DNA of 64,000 nucleotides, taken from NCBI GenBank assembly GCA_965656535.1, contig CBFHKX010000003.1:62001-126000 (forward strand), read 5' to 3'. The notes beneath the pieces are model-generated. The model was not told the DNA's origin and did no database searches. It worked only from the letters and a program-made list of their open reading frames with translations. Position 1 is the stretch's first letter, and the number at the start of each line of letters is the position of its first letter. Shown here one piece after another: positions 26,799 through 36,200 of the stretch. The position numbers and the translations under genes were made by a program. The stretch is from Lishizhenia sp965656535 (GTDB lineage: Bacteria; Bacteroidota; Bacteroidia; Flavobacteriales_D; Crocinitomicaceae).

Positions 26799-27866
26799 TT
26801 ATTCTTTTACTCGGTTTAATCCCATGGCTTTTAGCATCCATTTTGGAAGGTTTTTTTCAGGATTTCGATTTTTTAAGTTGATGTACCAACCTAATTTTTT
26901 AAGCACAGGTACTTTATGTGTTTCAACAAATTCAATTAAGGTTCCATCAAAATCTTCTATGTACGAAAATCTTCCTCCTGCTTCCCCCATGTCAAACGTT
27001 TCTCCAGAATCTACTGTAAAAGGAGCTCCTTTTTGAGCGCATTCTTTTTTAAGTTCTTCCATATTTTGGATGTCAAAACATAAATGAATAAAGCCCCAAT
27101 CTCCCCAATATCTATTCTCTAATATCTTCTTACAATCTGTTCTCGTTAAAGATTGTACTAGTTCTATTTTAGTTGGACCGAGTAATGCTGCAAACGGTCC
27201 TTTTCTAGTTTCCTTATGCGATAATAGTATTCGTCTCACGGTTTGGTTCCCTTCTGGTAAATCAGCAAAGCAATTTGCAACACCTGTTACATCGTATTCT
27301 ACTGTATCATATCCAAGAATATCTTTATAGACTATCAAGGCCTTCTCTATATCGCTAACGCCTATTATTACTCCAGCAACACCACCTGTCTTTCCTGCAA
27401 ATTTTGTTTTAGTAAAAACGTTTTCTTCTTGTACGACATTAAAAATATTTCCATTCGGATCCTTAACAAAGAAATGTTTTTCGCCATTCGGATTCTTTTT
27501 TATGCTACCAAGCATATTTGCTCCATTTTCTTTCATGTAGTTAAAAGAAGAGTCAACATCTCTAGATTTTATTTTGCAAATATATAGTCCGTAATCTCCT
27601 AATTTTATATCAAACTTTGCTTGTTCGGTATTTCTACTGGTGTATTGCCAAATTTCGAAACCACCACCACCTTCCATAGAAAGCGCAAGAGTTGCCGTAC
27701 GTTTATGAACTTTATTTCCAGTGTATTTTGTCATTAACGGAGCTTCTGCAGCGTCTTCAAATACTTTTACATCAACTCCAAAGAACTTTCTGTACCATTT
27801 CCAAATTTCTTCAACGTTAGGAACTCCAATTCCCATTTGCTGTATACCACTGATAATTTTTCCCAT
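26799..27866 (-). CDS. Protein with two VOC (glyoxalase-fold) domains
   Basis: A 355-residue protein with two vicinal-oxygen-chelate modules. The first (about 1-135) contains GIQQMGIGVPNVEEIWKWYRKFFGVDVK and VKDPNGNIFNVVQE. The second (about 143-290) contains GVAGVIIGVSDIEKALIVYKDILGYD and IEDFDGTLIEFVETHKVP. Candidate metal ligands are the His and Glu residues of each module (for example FIHLCFDI and IEFVE). It is not HppD by length or motif, and the substrate is unknown. The start was moved to the ATG at 27866, because a perfect -7 element overlaps the upstream TTG. Confidence 0.85.
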   Translation of the reverse strand: MGKIISGIQQMGIGVPNVEEIWKWYRKFFGVDVKVFEDAAEAPLMTKYTGNKVHKRTATLALSMEGGGGFEIWQYTSRNTEQAKFDIKLGDYGLYICKIKSRDVDSSFNYMKENGANMLGSIKKNPNGEKHFFVKDPNGNIFNVVQEENVFTKTKFAGKTGGVAGVIIGVSDIEKALIVYKDILGYDTVEYDVTGVANCFADLPEGNQTVRRILLSHKETRKGPFAALLGPTKIELVQSLTRTDCKKILENRYWGDWGFIHLCFDIQNMEELKKECAQKGAPFTVDSGETFDMGEAGGRFSYIEDFDGTLIEFVETHKVPVLKKLGWYINLKNRNPEKNLPKWMLKAMGLNRVKE

Positions 27867-27884
27867 ATCGCAATTGTTAGGCTT

Positions 27885-27892
27885 CAAAAATA
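27885..27892 (-). promoter_or_regulatory. -7 promoter element of the VOC gene
   Basis: TATTTTTG on the minus strand, a perfect TAnnTTTG match, 18 bases before the ATG at 27866. It overlaps the upstream TTG at 27887. Confidence 0.5.
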
Positions 27893-27967
27893 CAAATACC
27901 TATTTATTTTCAACTTTCTAAACAATGAAGTTATGAACGACAGAAAGAGGATAGATTTAGGTAGAGA

Positions 27968-30229
27968 TTAACGTATAGCTCTTTCGTTAAAAAGAACGTA
28001 ACCAAAACTGAGTTGATAATTAAACTGTTTTGATTCATTTGGAAAGTAATTTGTTGTAAACCTTAACGGACCAATAGGCGTATTATAGATAATTGAAGCA
28101 GCTGCCATAAAAGTAGTTTCACTAAATAATTCAGAATATCCAAAGGTTCCGTCATCGTTTCTTACAATTTGTTTAAAAGGTTGAAAGACAAAAGGATCTA
28201 GCCTAATATCTAAACCACTTATAAAACTAAAAATAAGGTTAGTACCACCGCCTAAATATTGCGGAGCACGGTAGTCTGCTAAGAAGTACGTTTTACTATC
28301 TGGTAGTGGAGAAAAGGCGGTTGTACTAAGTATAGAAGCCGTGTAATTTGCAAAAAGGGATTGCGAATTAAACACACCTTTACCTGAAAAGCCAAATTTA
28401 AATTTTTTTGTTCTGACGGGGAAGTAGCTACCTGAGGCTTCAATGTTAATCCATTGGTGTCTTTTTCTAAAGTCATACACAAAATCGGAAGTAGAGCCAG
28501 ATATACTTCTTTCTTTACCTGATACATACCTTGCTTTTAATCTAAAAGAATAACCTTGAGTAGCCCATTGCTTTTTATTCAATAAATTTTGTTCAATCGT
28601 CCAACTTACAGTTTGTCCTGAGAAGTTAGTAATGTCTGTTGTATCGGCTTGAGTAAAGTTGTCTGTTTGATAATACTCATCCGTTAAGTCGAATATTCTA
28701 AAATCCAAATTAGTATTGGTTTTATTGCTTAGAGCATAACTAAAACTAGCACCGTAATACATTTCATTTTGGACTAGAAAGGACGGAGTAGACTCTTCAA
28801 AAAACGTAGCAAAACTTCTAAAATAATCCCAATGATTTAGCACAAAGTACGGCGCAAAACGAATAGGTTTGTGTGCTGGTATGTCAAAAAGTAATTCGAG
28901 TTTAGTTGAACCGTAGAACTTCCCAAAATAAGACGAAGCATTAAGTGATAATCCGCTTTTTGAAATGTTATTATAGCTTAATCCTATAAAACCTGTATTT
29001 ACAGCTCTAGAAGAAAAATGACCACCAACTTCGAGTTCAAATTCTTTTTCTTTTTTAACATACATTTTGGCAGTGTAAGTACTATCTGAATTTAAACTTA
29101 AGGTTGGGTAAAGCATCTTAATTTGGGGAGATGCCATTGTTCTAAAGTAGCGTTTTCGTAACTTTTCTTCATTTATATAAGGGTCAGACTGGTTTCCTTT
29201 TATTGAGTTCACTACAAAATCAATTGTATCTAAATTTTGATCTATGGCAATAATGTTTTTAATTCTTAATGGAGTTATTTTTGTTTTGTATTTGCTTCTT
29301 CTTAAATTCAATTCGTTTGGGTTTACAGAATCTTTAACGTAATTCCGTACAGAGTCTAATTTTTTTAAAGTTAAATTATATCCTGCATCAATCGCTGTCT
29401 TTACATTCTCAAAATCAAAGGTAGTTACACCCGTTTCGGGTTCTATTATGATGCCGTTTTTACAGGGTAGAGAAAAGTCAGAAGGTGTTACAAGCATATT
29501 CGTAATTTGACTAATAAGGTCATCTTCTTTAGGCGGGTCTGCGTTATAAGAAACGTTGCTTCCTATAATATAATCTACTTCAAACTCTTCATATAAAACA
29601 TCCGCCGGGAAATTGTTGTAAAGACCGCCATCAAAAAGTAGAACGCCATCAACCGAAATTGGAGAAAGGTAAAACGGATAGGTCATAGAAGCTCTTACTG
29701 CTTCATTTAGGTTTCCTGACTTGAAAATAAAACTTTTTTTATTCTCTATGTCAGATGCTACACAGCGGAAAGGAATGAAGAGACTGTCAAAATTATTTTG
29801 ATTTGAAGCAGAGTGTGTAGCCATGGAAACAAACATTTCATAATCTAACAACTCAGAGCTAATAAAACTGGTTGGTAATGCGCTTTTTATTAAGTTGTCT
29901 TTAGAAAAATTAAAGTTGATCATAGATGCATTTGGAGTTTTTTCTTTGAGTAAAAATCTTCCATTTTCATCAAGCTCACCTTTCGTCATCAGTTGGAACT
30001 TCTCAGAAAGTACAATCGTTTTTATTTCTTTAGGAGTGTACCCACACGCATACAAGGCAGCAATGTAGGCACCAGCGCTCGTTCCTGTTATGTAGTCAAT
30101 AGGCACATTTCCTTCTTCTAAAGCTTCTAACACACCAATGTGCGCAAGTCCGTTAGCACCTCCACCGCTTAAGACAACACCAACTTTTTGGCCAATAGAA
30201 TTTTGAGCAAATAAGTAAAATGCCAACAA
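27968..30229 (-). CDS. Patatin-like phospholipase fused to a BamA-type beta barrel
   Basis: A 753-residue protein. The patatin domain (about 15-240) has the oxyanion loop SGGGANGLAHIG, the nucleophile GTSAGAY and the Asp dyad in LLFDGGLYNNFP. A POTRA-like segment follows (about 300-365), then a C-terminal surface-antigen barrel (about 390-753), with repeated strands and a final FGYVLFNERAIR. This is the PlpD-like two-part layout, in which a lipase is carried through or held at the outer membrane. The annotated start is a TTG. Upstream codons continue in frame (HVKRLKYLFLL), adding the basic end of a signal peptide, but contain no ATG. The true start may therefore be an unusual codon up to about 30259. 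Confidence 0.88.
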   Translation of the reverse strand: MLAFYLFAQNSIGQKVGVVLSGGGANGLAHIGVLEALEEGNVPIDYITGTSAGAYIAALYACGYTPKEIKTIVLSEKFQLMTKGELDENGRFLLKEKTPNASMINFNFSKDNLIKSALPTSFISSELLDYEMFVSMATHSASNQNNFDSLFIPFRCVASDIENKKSFIFKSGNLNEAVRASMTYPFYLSPISVDGVLLFDGGLYNNFPADVLYEEFEVDYIIGSNVSYNADPPKEDDLISQITNMLVTPSDFSLPCKNGIIIEPETGVTTFDFENVKTAIDAGYNLTLKKLDSVRNYVKDSVNPNELNLRRSKYKTKITPLRIKNIIAIDQNLDTIDFVVNSIKGNQSDPYINEEKLRKRYFRTMASPQIKMLYPTLSLNSDSTYTAKMYVKKEKEFELEVGGHFSSRAVNTGFIGLSYNNISKSGLSLNASSYFGKFYGSTKLELLFDIPAHKPIRFAPYFVLNHWDYFRSFATFFEESTPSFLVQNEMYYGASFSYALSNKTNTNLDFRIFDLTDEYYQTDNFTQADTTDITNFSGQTVSWTIEQNLLNKKQWATQGYSFRLKARYVSGKERSISGSTSDFVYDFRKRHQWINIEASGSYFPVRTKKFKFGFSGKGVFNSQSLFANYTASILSTTAFSPLPDSKTYFLADYRAPQYLGGGTNLIFSFISGLDIRLDPFVFQPFKQIVRNDDGTFGYSELFSETTFMAAASIIYNTPIGPLRFTTNYFPNESKQFNYQLSFGYVLFNERAIR

Positions 30230-30278
30230 AAAGAGATATTTAAGCCGTTTTACGTGCAGAATAATGGTTTTATTTGTA

Positions 30279-30286
30279 CAAAATTA
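30279..30286 (-). promoter_or_regulatory. -7 promoter element of the patatin gene
   Basis: TAATTTTG on the minus strand, a perfect TAnnTTTG match. The transcript would start near 30274, so the start codon must lie between about 30270 and 30229. Confidence 0.5.
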
Positions 30287-30315
30287 GTAGAATATTTAAG
30301 TAATTGTAGGTTTAC

Positions 30316-30930
30316 ATGATAATCGAAGTACTAGACATTATAGGAGTCTTTTTCTTAGCTATTAGTGGGATTTTAACGGCAGCCGACAAAGGACTTGATT
30401 TTTTCGGGGGTTACATCATTGCGTTTATCGCTGCCTTAGGCGGAGGTACGATAAGAGATTTGTTTTTAAATACAACTATTGCATGGATGCATGACATGGT
30501 TTTAATTACTACTGTTTTAATTGGTGCAACTGTTGGGATAATTTTTAGAGTTAAACTAAGAAAATTGAGAAAAACTTTTTTTGTATTTGATACGCTAGGA
30601 ATGTCTGTTTTTACAATAGCCGGCGTTCAGAAAGGATTAGAGTATGAACAATTATTTTTTGTTTGTCTTTTACTTGGTGTTATCTCTGCATCATTTGGCG
30701 GGGTAATCAGGGATGTATTATGTAATGATATTCCATTAATTTTTCGGAAAGAGGTTTACGCTACAGCTTGTTTAGCGGGTGCAGGAATTTATTTAATAGG
30801 TACTTACCTTGGCTTTAGAGATGAAGTTTGGTTATTGTCGGTTTCAATGCTATCAATCATTCTTATTCGTACCTTTGCAGTATATAAGAAATGGCACATG
30901 CCATTATTAAAAGATATTTTTAATTTTTAA
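30316..30930 (+). CDS. TRIC-type (YicG/UPF0126) cation channel protein
   Basis: A 204-residue inner-membrane protein with two similar halves of three helices each plus one, the layout of prokaryotic TRIC channels. The paired motifs are GGTIRDLFL in the first half and GGVIRDVLCNDIPLIF in the second. These proteins form trimeric cation (K+) channels. It is divergent from the patatin gene and is followed by an rlmL-like gene after 2 bases, so both are probably co-transcribed. Confidence 0.93.
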   Translation: MIIEVLDIIGVFFLAISGILTAADKGLDFFGGYIIAFIAALGGGTIRDLFLNTTIAWMHDMVLITTVLIGATVGIIFRVKLRKLRKTFFVFDTLGMSVFTIAGVQKGLEYEQLFFVCLLLGVISASFGGVIRDVLCNDIPLIFRKEVYATACLAGAGIYLIGTYLGFRDEVWLLSVSMLSIILIRTFAVYKKWHMPLLKDIFNF

Positions 30931-30932
30931 GT

Positions 30933-32459
30933 ATGACAGATTTGAAAATAACCATAAAAACTCAATTTGGTTTAGAAGAAGTGCTAAAACAAGAAATTGA
31001 GGATTTGGGATACACAGATGTTAAGATTTTAAATAGAGCTGTACAGTTGATTGGAGACTGGAAAACGGTATACGATTTGAATCTCAATTGTAGGGTCGCA
31101 ATTTCTGTTTTAGTAGAACTTGATCACTTTAGAATTAGAGAAGAAAAAGATATCTACAAACATGCAAAAAGAATTGATTGGACTAAATATTTTGATATTT
31201 CTAAAACATTTGCTGTAAAAGGAGCAGTTAATTCTAGTCTTTTTAATCATTCACAGTTTCCATTTTTGGTTGTGAAAGATGCCATTGCAGACTCATTTAG
31301 AGAACGATACGACGAGCGACCAGATGTTGATTTAAAGCATCCAAATATTGTTATAGATGTCTATGTAAGAGAGAAAGAAGTAACCTTGTCTATAAATACA
31401 AGTGGTTTACCTCTTTTTCAGCGTGGTTATAGATCCTCAACTGGAGACGCTCCTTTAAATGAAGTAGTTGCTGCGGGTTTATTGCGCTTATCGGGTTGGG
31501 ATAAAAAATCAACTTTTGTAGATCCGTTTTGTGGGTCAGGAACTTTGGTTATTGAAGCTGCCTTAATGGCTGCAAACATTCCGGCGTTGATTAAACGAGA
31601 ATCTTTTGCCTTTATGCATATGAAAGATTTTAATGATACAACTTGGAAAGAAATTTTAGGTAAGGCAAATAAAAATGCAGTTGATTTAGGATTTAAAATT
31701 TATGGTTCTGATGAAGACGGAGAAGTAATCGTTAAGGCACGTAGAAATGCAGGCGTTCTCCCTATAGCCTCAATGGTAGATTTTTCTGTTGGTAAATTTC
31801 AGAAAACACATATAGAAGAGAATAAAGGTACTTTGGTAACCAACCCTCCTTATGGAGAGCGAATGGGGGAGAATGTTGAAGCGCTTTATGAAGAACTTGG
31901 AGATTGGTTTAAATCAGAAATGAAAGGGTTTAGTTGCTGGGTTATTTCTTCATCAGAAGAAGGGTTTAAGCATTTAGGTCTGCGTCCGGATAAAAGGTTG
32001 ACTTTGTATAACGGAAGTCTTAAGTGTGGTTTTAGGAAGTATGAAATTTATGACGGAAGCAAGCGTGCTAAGTTTCAAGATCCAGACTATAAGCCAACAC
32101 CAAGAAAGGGAATAAAAGAAAGAGCGGAAAAAAAGCCTAGAGGTATAGATCAATTTGCTCCAAAAGAAACACAAGAGAAATCAGAGCTTAATTTTATTGA
32201 TAAAATAAAAAGAATGAGGGGAGAAGATGTAGAACCTAAAAAGTCGACATCTGCTCGTTTAACTAAAAAAGAAAAAATAATTAAGGAAACAGTTCAAGAT
32301 GATAAGTCAATTAAAGATTCTTCTACTGAAAAAGAGAAAAATACAAGTGACAAAGGTAAGTCAGAAATGCAGAAAAGTAAAGGCAGTGAGGCTCCAATAA
32401 CCCTTAGAAAACAATCTGGGAATGCTGCAAGTAAATACGGAGTGAGAGAAGATGACTAA
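30933..32459 (+). CDS. THUMP-domain RNA methyltransferase (RlmL-like) with a basic/acidic tail
   Basis: A 508-residue protein. The THUMP domain (about 60-160) contains IDVYVREKEVTLSINTSGLPLFQRGYR. The SAM-dependent methylase domain has motif I FVDPFCGSGTLVIEAALMAA and the catalytic TNPPYGERMG. This is the layout of RlmL, which makes m2G2445 in 23S rRNA. From residue about 375 an extra 130-residue tail rich in K, E and S follows, with no predicted fold (KKSTSARLTKKEKIIKE, QKSKGSEAPITLRKQ). Such tails may bind rRNA. It starts 2 bases after the channel gene. The specific target base is inferred from the family. Confidence 0.9.
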   Translation: MTDLKITIKTQFGLEEVLKQEIEDLGYTDVKILNRAVQLIGDWKTVYDLNLNCRVAISVLVELDHFRIREEKDIYKHAKRIDWTKYFDISKTFAVKGAVNSSLFNHSQFPFLVVKDAIADSFRERYDERPDVDLKHPNIVIDVYVREKEVTLSINTSGLPLFQRGYRSSTGDAPLNEVVAAGLLRLSGWDKKSTFVDPFCGSGTLVIEAALMAANIPALIKRESFAFMHMKDFNDTTWKEILGKANKNAVDLGFKIYGSDEDGEVIVKARRNAGVLPIASMVDFSVGKFQKTHIEENKGTLVTNPPYGERMGENVEALYEELGDWFKSEMKGFSCWVISSSEEGFKHLGLRPDKRLTLYNGSLKCGFRKYEIYDGSKRAKFQDPDYKPTPRKGIKERAEKKPRGIDQFAPKETQEKSELNFIDKIKRMRGEDVEPKKSTSARLTKKEKIIKETVQDDKSIKDSSTEKEKNTSDKGKSEMQKSKGSEAPITLRKQSGNAASKYGVREDD

Positions 32460-32528
32460 GTGAAAACGGTGTAAATTTTAATTATTCAAAAAAATAGTCG
32501 TAATCAGCATAAAATTCATCTTAGACAA

Positions 32529-32565
32529 ACCTAACACTCAAATTATTAAGAGTTGAATGTTAGGT
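32529..32565. repeat. Imperfect inverted repeat between convergent genes
   Basis: ACCTAACACTCAA (32529-32541) pairs with TTGAATGTTAGGT (32553-32565), with one mismatch. It lies between the ends of the convergent RlmL-like and zinc-finger genes, where a terminator is expected, but neither strand has a T run after it. Confidence 0.45.
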
Positions 32566-32581
32566 GTTCTCTGTATCTCAA

Positions 32582-33097
32582 TTATAATAGGAGTTTAACC
32601 GTTAATATCGGTTCTTTTAGTAATGTAATATCTTTGAAATACGTAGCCACACCGTCTACAAAACTTCCTGATTTTTGTTCAAAATTAGCTGGAAATATTC
32701 TATTCCATCGTTTGTGAAATATGTCAAAAGCGAAATTATCTTTGTTATCTTTTCGCTTTATTAAAATCAAATTATTGGGCAGTTTTTTTATTTTGAAATG
32801 GTTATGATTAGCTTCCTTGGTATTTTTGAAAAAACAAAATAAATCGAATCCGTACTTGAACAAAAGGTTTTTGTGTATTACGAATTCTTTTCTGTGGATA
32901 CCAAACATACCTTCAAGGATAATTAAATTTCGGAGCTCTCTTTTTGAGTTATATTTAAATTTGGTAATAATTTGCTTTCTAGCAGCCTTGTGGTGTAGAT
33001 ATTTACAGCGATTATCGCAATAAACTTTATCTTTTCTACCAATAAGTTTTCTTGAACAGACACAGCATTGCTTATCTGAGGTTAAAGTTGTTTTCAT
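32582..33097 (-). CDS. Small zinc-finger protein, copy 2 of a paralogous pair
   Basis: A 171-residue protein paralogous to the gene at 7975-8526. It has four cysteines (CCVC…VYCDNRCKYLHH, residues 11-36), a basic linker, then LEGMFGIHRKEFVIHKNLLFKYGFDLF, LILIKRKD and FHKRWNRIFPANFEQK, each with a counterpart in copy 1. The overall spacing is nearly the same. It is a lone gene between the convergent RlmL-like gene and divergent dnaE. Its ATG lies inside an inverted repeat with further half-sites upstream. The domain family is not recognised, and a nucleic-acid-binding regulator is the most natural guess. Confidence 0.75.
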   Translation of the reverse strand: MKTTLTSDKQCCVCSRKLIGRKDKVYCDNRCKYLHHKAARKQIITKFKYNSKRELRNLIILEGMFGIHRKEFVIHKNLLFKYGFDLFCFFKNTKEANHNHFKIKKLPNNLILIKRKDNKDNFAFDIFHKRWNRIFPANFEQKSGSFVDGVATYFKDITLLKEPILTVKLLL

Positions 33098-33127
33098 AAA
33101 AAGGTTTTATGAAAATTACTCATAAAA
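33091..33127 (-). promoter_or_regulatory. Half-site array over promoter and start of zinc-finger copy 2
   Basis: TTTTCATAAAA (33091-33101) is the exact reverse complement of 33105-33115 with a 3-base centre. A third half-site, TCATAAAA, lies at 33120-33127. The start codon (33097-33095) is inside the first arm. On the minus strand TAATTTTC (33118-33111) is a near-perfect -7 element between half-sites 2 and 3. The core AAAAAGGTTT is shared with the repeat at zinc-finger copy 1. Confidence 0.55.
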
Positions 33128-33223
33128 GTTTTAAGAATTTTAATACGAAGGAAAAAATACTTTAATTAGATTTTAAAAACTTCATTTTATTATCTTTAAA
33201 TTCTTAAAAAATTCCGCTGAATA

Positions 33224-36200
33224 ATGTATATCATTTTTGACACCGAAACCACAGGATTACCAAAAGATTTTAATGCGTCGATAAACGACTTAGAAAACTG
33301 GCCAAGATGTATTCAGATGGCCTGGCAGCTGCATGATGATATGGGGCAACTTGTTGAGGCAAAAGACTTTATTGTTCGTCCAGATGGTTTTGATATTCCC
33401 TTTGAGTCTGAACAAATTCACGGAATTTCTACAGCGCTAGCAAATAACAGAGGTGTTGATTTAGATGAAATGTTGATTGCATTTAACAATGCATTAGAAA
33501 AAGCATCATTCTTGGTTGGTCAAAACTTAGATTTTGATTTGAATATAGTGGGAGCCGAATTTTTAAGAAGAAAAATAACACCTTCAAAAATATTTTCAGA
33601 ATCAATAACTATACTAGAGGATAATAAAAAAGTTAAACGGAAAGATAGAGTAAGTATTCCTACTGTTTTAGATACATGTACAGAAGTTACTGCCAACTTG
33701 TGCAAGATACCGGGAGGACGAGGTGGTAAATTCAAATTACCTACACTTACAGAGTTACATGAAAAGTTGTTTGGGGAGCCTTTTGGAGAAGCACATAACG
33801 CAACAGCGGATGTTGAAGCAACAACTCGCTGCTTTTTAGAATTAATCAGAACTAATGTATTCACAACTGATGAATTAAGCGTTGATGAAAAATATTTAGA
33901 CGACTTTAAAGCGTTTAACCCGTCTCCTATTGGAAGTGTAGGTTTAACACATCTTAATTTAAAAGCTGAATCAGCCAAGTTAAAAGAAGAAACAAGTACT
34001 GTTTCGTCTGCCGAAATTTCTAAAGGATTACAAATTTTAAATGACGTAGAATTTACTCATTTACACAACCATACACAATTTTCAATACTTCAATCTACGA
34101 TAGATGTTAAAGGGTTAATTGCCCATGCTGCCAAACTTAAACAGTCCTCTGTAGCACTTACAGATACCGGTAATATGATGGCTGCTTTTCATTTTGAAAA
34201 ACACACGGCTGCTCATAATAGAGGAGTAAGAGAGAGAAGGATGGAGGCCGAAAAGAACGGTGAGCCCTTTGATGAAAAGGAAATAATGCCCATTATTGGA
34301 TGTGAATTTAATGTATGTTTAGATCACACAGATAAAACAAATAAGGATAATGGATATCAAATTGTCTTTTTAGCAAAAAATAAAAAAGGGTATCACAATC
34401 TTGCCAAAATGGCATCTATTGCTTTTACAGAGGGCATGTATTATGTACCTAGAATTGACAAGAAAATTATTGAACAATACAAAAGTGATTTAATTTGTTT
34501 GACAGGTAATTTATACGGTGAAGTTCCTGGCAAAGTTTTAAATGTTGGAGAAACACAAGCAGAAGAAGCATTAATTTGGTGGAAAGAACAGTTCGGGGAA
34601 GACTTATATTTGGAAATTATGCGCCATGGACAAGAAGATGAAGATAGGGTGAATGAAACCTTGTTGAAATTTTCTAAAAAACATGATATAAAGATTGTTG
34701 CAACCAATAACACATTTTATTTAAATAAGGAAGATGCAACTTCGCACGATATTTTATTGTGTGTGAAAGATGGTGAACAAATCAATACACCAAAAGGTAG
34801 AGGAAGAGGGTATAGGTATGGTTTAGATAATGATGAGTATTACTTCAAGTCAACCGAAGAAATGAAAAAGCTCTTTGCTGATATTCCAGAGGCGATTATA
34901 ACTACTAATGAAATTGTCTCTAAAGTGGAGCATTATCCACTTGCAATGGATGTATTACTGCCAGCTTTTGATATTCCAGAAGAATTTTTAGATCCTTTAG
35001 ATAAAGAAGATGGAGGTAAAAGAGGAGAAAATAATTATCTAAGACATTTAACGTATGAAGGAGCTAAAAAACGTTATGGAGAAGTAACTGAAGAGATTGC
35101 AGAACGGTTAGATTTTGAGCTTGAAACAGTTGCTAGAACAGGTTATCCGGGATATTTTTTAATTGTACAAGATTTTTGTCAAGCTGCAAGAGATATGGAT
35201 GTTTCTGTTGGTCCAGGTAGAGGTTCGGCGGCCGGATCCGCAATTGCATATTGTACTGGAATTACGAATATAGATCCAATTAAATACGATTTACTTTTTG
35301 AGCGTTTCCTTAATCCGGATCGTGTTTCTATGCCCGATATAGATATCGACTTTGATGATGAAGGGAGAGGGCGAATTATTGATTGGGTAATTAACAAGTA
35401 TGGAAAAAATCAAGTAGCCCAAATAATTACATACGGTACAATGGCTGCAAAATCATCTGTTAGAGATACAGCCAGAGTATTAGATTTAAGCTTGTTTGAA
35501 GCCGATCGAGTGTCTAAGTTAATACCAGATGTATCACTATCAAAAATATTTGGTTTAGATGAAGATAAATTAGCAGAAAAACTTAAGAATAATCAAGATG
35601 ATATAAACCGTGCAAACGAGATGAAACGACTGGCAGCCGGTTCAGACTTAACTGCAGAGGTTGTAAATCATGCTAGAAAACTTGAAGGAACTGTTAGAAA
35701 TACAGGTATACATGCCTGCGGTGTAATTATTACGCCTTCGGATATTACTAATTATGTTCCAGTTTCAAAGGCTAAGGATTCTGAAATGTACGTAGTACAA
35801 TACGATAATTCTGTTGCAGAAGAAGCCGGAATGTTAAAGATGGATTTTTTAGGGTTAAAGACATTAACCTTAATTAAAGACGCTATTAAGTTCGTAAAGC
35901 AACGACATAACCTTGATTTGGTAGCGGATGAATTTCCTATTGATGATCAAAAAACATATGAATTATTTCAACGCGGAGAAACAGTAGGGGTTTTTCAATA
36001 TGAATCTCCTGGTATGCAAAAGTATATGAAGGATTTAAAACCTACGGCTTTTGCAGATTTAATTGCAATGAATGCTTTGTATAGACCTGGACCAATAGAA
36101 TATATACCTTCTTTCATTAAACGTAAGCACGGAGAAGAAGAAATTGTTTACGACGTTCCTGCATGTAAGGAGTATTTAGAAGAAACCTATGGGATTACAG

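Noticed and set aside
33520..33978. Minus-strand frame of 152 codons within dnaE
   Set aside because: It is a shadow of the exonuclease domain reading frame and has no protein-like pattern.
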